DNA of 64,000 nt, from positions 3,658,001 through 3,722,000 of the forward strand of contig NZ_CP109130.1 in the NCBI RefSeq assembly GCF_035917975.1, written 5' to 3'. Below the pieces are notes generated by a model. It saw nothing but the letters and a program-made list of their open reading frames with translations, was not told the origin of the DNA and made no database searches. The stretch is from Streptosporangium sp. NBC_01756. GTDB lineage: Bacteria; Actinomycetota; Actinomycetes; Streptosporangiales; Streptosporangiaceae. Made by a program: the position numbers and the translations under genes. Positions 56,880 to 64,000 of the stretch are shown piece by piece; position 1 is the stretch's first letter, and each line of letters starts with the position of its first letter.

Positions 56880-56965
56880 CTCCCCCTTCCCCGCCACCTA
56901 GAGTAACCGAACGAACACCCACAGCAGGAGCCTTTTCATCACGAACGTGATGTGAATCCAACGAT

Positions 56966-57016
56966 CGGAAGACCGCCATGACGACCGGCGCAGATGGTCG
57001 TCATGGCGGTCTTCCG
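56966..57016 (-). terminator. Strong terminator after NCS2 permease gene
   Basis: Perfect 21-bp stem (56966-56986 with 56996-57016, 9-nt loop) beginning 8 bp after the permease stop. Confidence 0.9.
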
Positions 57017-57024
57017 ACCGGTTC

Positions 57025-58488
57025 TCAGGCGAGGCCCAGGAGGGACTTGATCGGGCCGAGCGCGAAGTAGACGACGAACAGGATCGCGACCACCCACATC
57101 AGGACGTGGACCTCGCGGGACTTGCCCTTGACCAGCTTGATCAGCACGAAGCTGATGAAACCGGCGCCGATGCCGTTGGCGATGGAGTAGCTGAACGGCA
57201 TGAGCACGATCGTGAGGAACGCCGGGATGGCGAGCTCGTAGTCGGTGAAGTCGATCTCGCGGATCGCGGTCATCATCAGGAAGCCGACGATGACCAGCGC
57301 GGGAGCGGCGGCCTCGTAGGGGACGACGGCGACCAGCGGCGACAGGAAGACGGCCAGCAGGAAGAGCACCCCGGTGACCACACTGGCCAGGCCGGTGCGC
57401 GCGCCCTCCCCGACGCCCGCCGCCGACTCGACGTAGGTCGTGTTGGAGGAGACCGAGGCCGCGCCGCCGACCGCCGCGCCGATGGAGTCGACGAGGAGGA
57501 TCTCGCGGGTCCTGTCCATCGTCCCGTCCTCCTTGACCAGTCCGGCCTGGCCGCCGACGCCCACGACCGTGCCCATGGTGTCGAAGAAGTCGGTGATCAG
57601 CAGAGTGAAGACGAGCAGCAGGGCCAGGATGACGGAGACGGAGCCGAAGGCGCCGAACGGGTCGAACTCCTTGAACAGCACCAGCGGGTTGTGGAACCCG
57701 AAGATCTCCTCGGGCATCGTCGGCACGACGAGCCGCCAGCCTGAGGGGTTGGGGCTGTCGGGCGTCCCCGAGCCGCCGACCTTGGCGACGGCCTCGACGA
57801 CGATCGCGAGGACCGTGGTCGCGACGATGCCGATCAGGATGGCGCCCTTCACCTTCCGGGCCACCAGCAGGGCGATCGTCAGCACGCCGACCACGAACAC
57901 GAGGATCGGCCAGCTGGTCAGGTTGCCGCCGATGCCGAGCTCCAGCGGTACGGCGGGCGCCTTGCGGACGAAACCGGCGTCCACGAAGCCGATCAGGGCG
58001 ATGAACAGGCCGATGCCGACGCTGATCGCGGTCTTGAGCTGGGGCGGGATGGCGTTGAACACCGCCGTGCGGAAGCCGGTCAGCACCAGCAGGGCGATGA
58101 TCACACCCTCCAGGAAGACCAGGCCCATGGCCGACTCCCACGACATCTGCGAGGCGACGCCGTAGGTGACGAAGGCGTTCAGGCCCAGACCGGCGGCCAT
58201 CGCGAACGGGACCTTGCCGATGACACCCATCAGGATGCTCAGCAGCCCGGCCACGAGCGCGGTGCCGGCCGCGACCAGCGGTACGTTGGGCGCGCTTCCG
58301 TCACCGATGAACTGGCCGTCCGCGTCCTTGACGGTGGCAATGATCAAGGGGTTCAGCACGACGATGTAGGCCATCGTGAAGAAGGTGGCGAGACCGCCGC
58401 GGACCTCCTGGCCCACCGACGAACCACGGTCAGAGATGTGAAAGAAACGGTCAAGACCGCTTATTCGGGAAGATTTAGTGTCACTCAC
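57025..58488 (-). CDS. NCS2-family (AzgA-like) purine permease
   Basis: A 487-residue, about 12-14-helix uptake protein for adenine, guanine or hypoxanthine. F-F-T-M-A-Y-I-V-V-L-N-P near residue 35 and A-M-A-A-G-L-G-L-N-A-F near 95 are AzgA hallmarks, as are F-F-D-T-M-G-T near 300 and S-S-N-T-T-Y-V-E-S-A-A-G near 345 (substrate site). GTG 58488 fits the family start (V-S-D-T-K-S). Monocistronic, with a strong terminator. Divergent from the DUF2530 gene. Confidence 0.95.
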   Translation of the reverse strand: MSDTKSSRISGLDRFFHISDRGSSVGQEVRGGLATFFTMAYIVVLNPLIIATVKDADGQFIGDGSAPNVPLVAAGTALVAGLLSILMGVIGKVPFAMAAGLGLNAFVTYGVASQMSWESAMGLVFLEGVIIALLVLTGFRTAVFNAIPPQLKTAISVGIGLFIALIGFVDAGFVRKAPAVPLELGIGGNLTSWPILVFVVGVLTIALLVARKVKGAILIGIVATTVLAIVVEAVAKVGGSGTPDSPNPSGWRLVVPTMPEEIFGFHNPLVLFKEFDPFGAFGSVSVILALLLVFTLLITDFFDTMGTVVGVGGQAGLVKEDGTMDRTREILLVDSIGAAVGGAASVSSNTTYVESAAGVGEGARTGLASVVTGVLFLLAVFLSPLVAVVPYEAAAPALVIVGFLMMTAIREIDFTDYELAIPAFLTIVLMPFSYSIANGIGAGFISFVLIKLVKGKSREVHVLMWVVAILFVVYFALGPIKSLLGLA

Positions 58489-58619
58489 GGACGCAGGTTG
58501 GCAGCGACCCTCCGCCGTCGGAAGTACCAGGTCACGATGGTGACGCATTCGAGATGGATTCGCGCCCTCACCGGGGCCGTTTTGCGGGTAGTGAGATCCG
58601 GTCGCCTACGCTGGAGCAC

Positions 58620-58910
58620 GTGAACCAGCCTCGCCGTCCGGAGCTCCGGCCGTTGAAGACCAACAACACGGCCACGGTCCTCGCAGGCACCGTCCTGTGG
58701 GCGGTCGCCCTGCTCGTGCTCCTGATCGTGCAACCGGATGCCGAGCACCAATGGTGGATCTGGACCTGCGTGTCGGGCATCTGCGGCGGCATCTTCGGCC
58801 TGTGGTTCGTCCGGCGCCACGACCGCCGGGGACCGCCCCCCGGCTCCGAGGAGCAGATCGAGCCCATCACAGCGGTCCCGCCCGCCTCCTCCACCCCGCC
58901 GGCTCCCTGA
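58620..58910 (+). CDS. DUF2530 family membrane protein
   Basis: A 96-residue protein with two helices (about 18-36 and 42-62) and the family core L-K-T-N-N-T-A-T-V-L-A-G-T and G-G-I-F-G-L-W-F-V-R-R-H. GTG 58620 with GGAG is chosen over an upstream in-frame ATG that lacks it. Function unknown; widely kept in actinomycetes next to purine or MFS genes. Confidence 0.88.
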   Translation: MNQPRRPELRPLKTNNTATVLAGTVLWAVALLVLLIVQPDAEHQWWIWTCVSGICGGIFGLWFVRRHDRRGPPPGSEEQIEPITAVPPASSTPPAP

Positions 58911-58934
58911 CGGAAGGTCCGCTCGCCCGGCAGA

Positions 58935-59107
58935 CCTCCATCTCGGAGCCGAACCGCGACGACCGCAGTTCCGGCGGACCCGCCTCGGAGCCGAGTCACG
59001 ACGGTCACAGCTCTGGCAGACCTCCGCCGCGGAGCCGAACCGCGGTGACCACAGTTCCGGCGGACCTCCGCCTCAGAGCCGAACCGCGGTGACCACGGCC
59101 GGACCGA
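58935..59107. repeat. Four imperfect 42-44-bp tandem repeats between convergent genes
   Basis: Units at 58935-58978, 58979-59020, 59021-59064 and 59065-59107, each with GGAGCCGA-type core and a GGCGGA-type end, between DUF2530 and the sacsin-like gene. Unit length is not a multiple of three, so they are not coding. They may act as a terminator region. Confidence 0.85.
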
Positions 59108-59129
59108 GGCGGAGGTCCGCAGCAGGCGT

Positions 59130-62100
59130 TCAGCCGGTCGTGGCGGTCCAGCTGTCCAGGTCCGCCTCGGCGAGCAGCAACGGAACGGCGGCCGGGTCGC
59201 GCAACAGCGCGGCGGCGGCCAGCCGGTCACCCCACTGACCCGACGCCCACGCGAGCCCGCGGGCCAGGCCCTCCACGCCCGTGGCGTGCACCGCGCCCTC
59301 GAAGAACCGCCAGGCCGCGGGGACACCGTCCACCAGCAGCTTCTCGTGCTCCACATAGGTGGCGGGCGCACCCGGCAGCAGTGACCGTACGGCGGGCGGG
59401 ACCTCGCGGACCGTGCCCGAGGAGGTCACCTCCCCGGCGGCCTCCTCCCCGGCCAGCGGCAGGTCGAGCAGCTCCGACAGCGCCTCGGCGAGGTCGAACG
59501 GGGCCAGGATCAGCGGCCGGCCCGCGACCAGCGGGAGCAGGTCCGGCGCTTCGACGACGACCGGCTCGCCCGCCTCACCCTCTGCCTCGGCGACGACGAT
59601 CTCGCCGTCCAGGACGGCCCGGACCGCGCGAGGCGGCGCGACCCGGGCGGGGGCGACGGCGGCGAGAGCCACCCACAGGGCCCGGAGCTGGACCCGATCC
59701 ACCTCGATCGAGGGGTCGGCGAGCAGTTCCAGCAGCTCGTCGGGGCCACCGTGCGAGGTCAGCAGACTGGGCAGGGTCGTCCGGACGCCGATCATCTCCA
59801 GCGCGGCCTCGTCGACACCGCCGGGGGCGTCGCCGTACAGGCCGAAGAGCAGGGGGTCGCCGGCCGGCAGGCGCAGCTCGGTGGGGCGCCTGCCGTTCAG
59901 CACCGGATGGGTGGACAGCCACCAGGCGGTGTAGGAGGGCACCTCCACGACCTCGCCCGCGACCAGCACCCGGAGCGGGTGCAGGACCGAGCGGAGCGGC
60001 GGGCGCGACAGCAGCGCGAGAGCCGAGGGCCAGTCCGCGACGTACTCCAGGTCGCGGACGGCGGAGAACTCCCGTGCGACCGGCGGCACGTCCAGCTCGG
60101 GCAGCAGGTCGAGGACGGCCTCCAGCCACTCGTCCTCGCGGTCGAGATCGTGGTCGCAGTCATCCGGGTCGATCATGACGTCGGTGTCGTTGACCACGGC
60201 GAAGCCGTCGAGCACTCCGGCCGCGGCCAGCACCCGGGGACCGTACCGCTCCACCAGCTCGGGCGAGGCCGTACCGAAATGCGTCTCCTCGTCCAGCAGC
60301 CCGGCCAGCGAACCGTCGGCCAGGAGCAGCTCGCCCGCCGGGTACAGCTCGCCGTCGGTGCCGCGCAGCGCCAGCGCCGCCAGCCACGGGGCCTCACCCG
60401 CCGTCAGCCCCGCGGCCTCCACCAGCGCGAGGACCGCCTGGGCCACCGGCTCCGCCTCAGGACTGTCGAGGGACTGCTCGACGGCGGCGTGGGTCAGCGG
60501 GTCCTCCAGCACCGTCCGGGGCGTCGCCTCACCCGCGCCGAGCCTCAGCAGCAGGGGGTGGGCGGCGTCCGGATGGACGACGCGCAGTCCGAGCGGGGCG
60601 AGCACCGCCGGGTCCAGCGCGGAGCCGTCGACCAGGAGCAGCGTGCCCCTCGGCCCCCGGACCAGACGGCCGTCGGCCAGCGGCACCGGCAGCGCGCCGA
60701 GCGCCTCGGGGTCGTCGGCGGGCAGCACCTCGTACAGCGACCGCCACCAGGCCGGATCCCGGTCCTTCACAGCGTCGCCGGAGAGCATGTCCACGACATC
60801 GGCGAGCTGCACCCGCCTGACGCCGAGCGTGTTGATCGCGGGGTGCCGTGACGGCCACCCGGCGGGCAGCAGGCCGGGCACCATGGCGGAGATCTTCTCC
60901 AGCAGCTCCGCCGGGGCCGCCACCACGGACGCCTGCCGTCCCGTCACGACCAGGTCCTCGGTGCCCGCGGCCGTCGAGGTGGCCGAAGAGGCGGGCGCGG
61001 CGTCAGGCGGAGAGGCGGGCGGGGAGAGCGCGGGAAGCAGCGGAGCGTCGGGGAGCCGGCGCAGGATCGCCCGGCGGATATGGGCGTCGAGCTCGCCCTT
61101 GCCCATCAGGCCGGGGACGAGGTCGAGCAGCTTGGGCGTGCGGGGCAGTCCGGCGAGCAGGTCGAGGTAGGCGTCGGCGGCGCGTTCGACGAGGAAGTCG
61201 GTCAGCGGGCCCATGGCCACGTGCCGCCGGTCGGTGGCCATCGGGAACGAGGCGATCAGCAGCGCGGGCAGGTCCAGCGGCTCGCTGCTCGGGGTCGGCG
61301 CGTGCACGACCGGCGGAACCCGTGCGGGCAGCGGCCGGGGCTCCCCCTCGGCCGGCCCGTCCAGGGCGGCACCGTCCGATCCGCTGACGGGCACGGCCCA
61401 GCGGACCAGCCAGTACGGCCGCGCCCGCTCCTCGGTCGGCCGATCGGCGAACAGCTCGGTCACCTGCTCCGGGGTGAATCCCCCGGAGGCCGACACCACC
61501 CGCCAGCCGTCCGGCAGGACCGTCCTGACCTCGCCTTCCAGGTCGATCTCGATCGACTCCAGGGCGGGTAGGCCGAGCAGCAGCGCGGGGCCGGTCTCCG
61601 CCAGCATCCGCCGGACGGCGTCCTCGGCCGCCTGGTCGCGGAGCGGCAGCCGTACGAGGGTGTCGAACCCCGCGGGGATCTCCAGCGGACCGGCGGGGAA
61701 CGGCAGACGGAGCAGCGGGACGTGCCGGCCGCGCTCGGCGAGCTCCTTGGCCAGCGCGGGCTGCTCGGCCACCAGAGCCGTGGTCTGGTCGCGCGACCAG
61801 CGGACGACCCCGGACCCGAGCGAGCCGATCACCGGCTCGTCGGTGACCGACACCACGGCCGCGAAACCGACCCCGAACCGGCCGGCCATGCCGGACTCGT
61901 CGCGCTTGCCGGAGACGCGCAGCGTGGACAGGCCCTCGATCCCGGAGGCGTCCACCGGGGTGCCGGTGTTGGCGGCCGACAGCACTCCCTCGCGCAGCGA
62001 CAGGCGCAGCCGGCCGGGCACTCCCGCGCGCAGCGCGGCGTCGGCGGCGTTCTGGGCGAGCTCGACGATCAGCCGGTCGCGGTAGCCGCCGAGTGCGAAG

Positions 62101-62201
62101 TCCTCCTCGGCGTTGGCGTCCTCCCGGAAACGCGCGGGCGAGGCCGTCCAGGCCGCGAGCACGGCGGAGCGCAGTCGGTCGGTGCCGAAAATGTCAGTCA
62201 C
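59130..62201 (-). CDS. Sacsin N-terminal/Hsp90-like ATPase domain protein
   Basis: A 1023-residue cytosolic protein. The N-terminal GHKL ATPase fold (about 35-170) has L-A-Q-N-A-A-D-A (N-box), A-N-T-G-T-P (in place of D-x-G-x-G), and G-R-F-G-V-G-F-A-A-V, as in the actinomycete sacsin-like family. The remainder is a long Leu/Asp/Glu/Pro-rich helical-beta scaffold with no recognised motif. It is probably a chaperone- or defence-like ATPase, function unproven. GTG 62201 start; encoded 94 bp after DUF3027 in the same direction, an association common in actinomycetes. Confidence 0.88.
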   Translation of the reverse strand: MTDIFGTDRLRSAVLAAWTASPARFREDANAEEDFALGGYRDRLIVELAQNAADAALRAGVPGRLRLSLREGVLSAANTGTPVDASGIEGLSTLRVSGKRDESGMAGRFGVGFAAVVSVTDEPVIGSLGSGVVRWSRDQTTALVAEQPALAKELAERGRHVPLLRLPFPAGPLEIPAGFDTLVRLPLRDQAAEDAVRRMLAETGPALLLGLPALESIEIDLEGEVRTVLPDGWRVVSASGGFTPEQVTELFADRPTEERARPYWLVRWAVPVSGSDGAALDGPAEGEPRPLPARVPPVVHAPTPSSEPLDLPALLIASFPMATDRRHVAMGPLTDFLVERAADAYLDLLAGLPRTPKLLDLVPGLMGKGELDAHIRRAILRRLPDAPLLPALSPPASPPDAAPASSATSTAAGTEDLVVTGRQASVVAAPAELLEKISAMVPGLLPAGWPSRHPAINTLGVRRVQLADVVDMLSGDAVKDRDPAWWRSLYEVLPADDPEALGALPVPLADGRLVRGPRGTLLLVDGSALDPAVLAPLGLRVVHPDAAHPLLLRLGAGEATPRTVLEDPLTHAAVEQSLDSPEAEPVAQAVLALVEAAGLTAGEAPWLAALALRGTDGELYPAGELLLADGSLAGLLDEETHFGTASPELVERYGPRVLAAAGVLDGFAVVNDTDVMIDPDDCDHDLDREDEWLEAVLDLLPELDVPPVAREFSAVRDLEYVADWPSALALLSRPPLRSVLHPLRVLVAGEVVEVPSYTAWWLSTHPVLNGRRPTELRLPAGDPLLFGLYGDAPGGVDEAALEMIGVRTTLPSLLTSHGGPDELLELLADPSIEVDRVQLRALWVALAAVAPARVAPPRAVRAVLDGEIVVAEAEGEAGEPVVVEAPDLLPLVAGRPLILAPFDLAEALSELLDLPLAGEEAAGEVTSSGTVREVPPAVRSLLPGAPATYVEHEKLLVDGVPAAWRFFEGAVHATGVEGLARGLAWASGQWGDRLAAAALLRDPAAVPLLLAEADLDSWTATTG

Positions 62202-62295
62202 AGCGATGAGTCCAAAGGTCGAAGGGCCCGCAGGTCACGTCGCACGGCAGCCGGCAGGGCCAGGGGCGTCCCGGCGGCCTGCGGAGAGTGGTGGG

Positions 62296-63114
62296 TCAGG
62301 AATGTCCGAGAGGCTCGCTGTCGGCGTCATCCACAGAACCCGCCAGCTCCACCTCCACGGCGTCCTCGGGGAGGTGATCATAGGCGAGGTCGTCGAGGAT
62401 GGGCGAGGTGGGCTCGACCTGGTGCGGCAGCACGGCGGCCTCGGAGTGCGCGCCGCAGCCGTGGTCGGCGGCGACCACGCGGCCGTCGTCGGGAGCGTAC
62501 TCGTTCGTGCAGACACCGAACCCGACCCCGAGCGCGCCGGCCAGCGGCCAGTAGAAGCCGCAGGTCGAGCACTGGGCGGGGGCGGCGTGCGCGAGCGGCG
62601 TGTGCGGGCCGGACTCGCCGGAGTGCCAGCGCCGCACCACGCGGTCGCGGCCGACCGGGGAAAGCACCCGGGCCCGGCCGAGGCCGTACTCGAAGATCAT
62701 CTGACGGTCGGAGTCGTCGGCGGTCTCGGTGAAGCCGGGCGCCAGCCGGTCGTCGTCGGCGGCGGTCGGCAGCAGGTCGCCCACCCCGAGGTCGCCGGGA
62801 AGGAGCCGCTCGCTCCACGGCACCCACTCCGGCGGCAGCAGCGCGCCGGTGCCGGGCAGCAGCACGACCTCACTGACCGTCACATTGCGCGCCCTGGAGG
62901 CTCGGGCGACGGTGACCGCCCAGCGCCAGCCGCGGTAGGCACGGTCGAGGCAGTCGAAGTAATGGGTGACGAGGCGCTCGCCCTCACCCTCGACGCCGAG
63001 GTGCTCGCCCACCTCACCGGGTCTGACGTTCTCCTCGATGGCGGAGCGGGCCAGGTCGACGGCGGCGACGCATGCCTGGTCAAGCGGCGCGGTACGGGAC
63101 CGGGTACGGCTCAC
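62296..63114 (-). CDS. DUF3027 family protein
   Basis: A 272-residue protein of the actinobacterial DUF3027 family: Y-R-G-W-R-W-A-V-T-V-A-R near residue 60, W-V-P-W-S-E-R-L near 97, and a zinc-like C-S-T-C-G-F-Y ... G-V-C-T-N-E-Y ... H-G-C-G-A-H cluster near 180-225, ending in an acidic tail. GTG 63114 with GGGGGA. Function unknown. Confidence 0.93.
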   Translation of the reverse strand: MSRTRSRTAPLDQACVAAVDLARSAIEENVRPGEVGEHLGVEGEGERLVTHYFDCLDRAYRGWRWAVTVARASRARNVTVSEVVLLPGTGALLPPEWVPWSERLLPGDLGVGDLLPTAADDDRLAPGFTETADDSDRQMIFEYGLGRARVLSPVGRDRVVRRWHSGESGPHTPLAHAAPAQCSTCGFYWPLAGALGVGFGVCTNEYAPDDGRVVAADHGCGAHSEAAVLPHQVEPTSPILDDLAYDHLPEDAVEVELAGSVDDADSEPLGHS

Positions 63115-63311
63115 GAGTCCCCCTCCGTCGGCCTCGTCCGCAGGATGCTGTGCCCATTGGCTCGCTCGCTACGCTGACTCACACTTCATTCTCGCCTATG
63201 CCCGGAGCGTACTGCACCGGTGGCGGGCGGCGAGACAGGACACCACCCCGTGAACGTTGAGGTCGCCCGGCATCAGCCATGGGGTGTATGCCATCGGGTA
63301 GGACTGGATGC

Positions 63312-64000
63312 GTGGCAAACGGGTGGAAACGAGCACGGAAGACGGCAGGCGACGCCGCCCGTCTGATCGGCCGTTCGGCCGCCGAGGCGGGACGGGCCAC
63401 CGTGCGCGCGGGCAGGGGCACGGGGCGGGCGACCGTGCGGGCCGGCCGAGGCGCGGCGAACGGGACGCAGTGGGTCGGCAGGGCCACCCGGCGGCTGACC
63501 CACGCCCAGGGCGCGGGCCGTACGGGGCTGGGCCAGCTGATCGAGCTGACGGCGGCGCAGAGCGCGGGCGACGCGCTGGTCACCGCGGCCCTGGCCGGGA
63601 CGCTGTTCAAGCTTCCGGTGAACGAGGCCCGGGGCCAGGTCGCCCTCTACCTGCTGATCACGATGGTCCCCTTCGTGGTGGTCGCGCCGTTCGTCGGCCC
63701 GGTCCTCGACCGGTTCCGCTCGGGCCGGCGCTTCGTGATGGCGGGCACCCTGTTCGGACGCGGCCTGCTCTGCTTCGCGATGGCGGCGGCGATCATCCCC
63801 GGAGACGTGTTCACCATCTTCCCCGGGGCGCTGGCCGTACTGGTGCTGTCGAAGGCCTACAGCGTCTCCCGTGCGGCGATCATGCCGAACGTGCTGCCCG
63901 CCGATATCGCGCTGGTCACCGCCAACGCCAGGGTCGCGCTGTTCGCCCTGGTCACGGCCGGTGTCGCGATTCCGATCGGCGCGGGCGCCAGCGCGTGGCT
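63312..64000 (+). CDS. MFS transporter (partial, runs off right edge)
   Basis: The first 229 residues of a major-facilitator protein. Residues 1-75 are a basic, Gly/Arg/Ala-rich N-terminus with repeats such as G-R-A-T-V-R-A-G-R-G; helices begin near residue 85 (A-G-D-A-L-V-T-A-A-L), with F-V-G-P-V-L-D-R-F-R-S-G-R-R as motif A. GTG 63312 with TAGGA. It lies upstream of, and divergent from, DUF3027, a conserved actinomycete neighbour pair. Confidence 0.88.
   Translation, partial: MANGWKRARKTAGDAARLIGRSAAEAGRATVRAGRGTGRATVRAGRGAANGTQWVGRATRRLTHAQGAGRTGLGQLIELTAAQSAGDALVTAALAGTLFKLPVNEARGQVALYLLITMVPFVVVAPFVGPVLDRFRSGRRFVMAGTLFGRGLLCFAMAAAIIPGDVFTIFPGALAVLVLSKAYSVSRAAIMPNVLPADIALVTANARVALFALVTAGVAIPIGAGASAW

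Overview
The window comes from a high-GC actinomycete chromosome. GTG starts, ATGA/GTGA gene overlaps, an XRE regulator paired with a DUF397 protein, an RsbW-like ATPase, LCP and DUF3027 proteins, and several OmpR-type two-component systems all point to a filamentous actinomycete. The family Streptosporangiaceae (Streptosporangium/Nonomuraea type) is the best guess, by inference only. No rRNA, tRNA or CRISPR array was seen.

Layout. 1-16.9 kb is accessory: four MFS efflux proteins or relics, an SDR, a secreted SGNH esterase, an MBL hydrolase with a coupled 27-codon ORF, LysR/TetR/XRE regulators with visible operators, an alpha/beta hydrolase operon, an ECF sigma factor beside an LCP protein, and an acyltransferase-like gene flanked by repeated palindromes. 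17.2-26.4 kb is a glycoconjugate-type cluster: epimerase, two-component system, GT2 and TIGR04282-type transferases, methyltransferase, membrane molybdo-oxidoreductase and a GT-C mannosyltransferase-like protein. A 22-bp box is shared by its two divergent promoters. A decayed IS5-type element sits inside it, and a nested IS3/IS5 scar closes it.

27.6-30.1 kb is a three-gene, lower-GC module (XRE/TPR regulator, small protein, CxxC protein) cut at its end by the IS5-type element. 30.4-36.6 kb holds an OmpA-like protein with a lipoprotein, a P450 beside a TetR, a palindrome-controlled membrane protein and a type VII (WXG-like) pair that lacks a toxin domain. 36.9-40.7 kb is a two-gene dynamin-like GTPase operon.

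41.0-49.9 kb is an envelope efflux/signalling block. A MacAB-like tripartite operon (adaptor, ATPase, permease, Gly-rich DUF5666 protein) and a divergent second adaptor with a very large Pro/Thr insert share a promoter that carries a near-perfect 18-bp inverted repeat. Half of that repeat recurs exactly upstream of an orphan response regulator. A complete paralogous sensor/regulator pair follows. 49.9-64 kb is mostly housekeeping: L-2-hydroxyglutarate oxidase, aldo/keto reductase, ThpR, MFS/MarR, VapBC, NCS2 purine permease, DUF2530, a sacsin/Hsp90-like ATPase, DUF3027, and an MFS gene running off the right edge.
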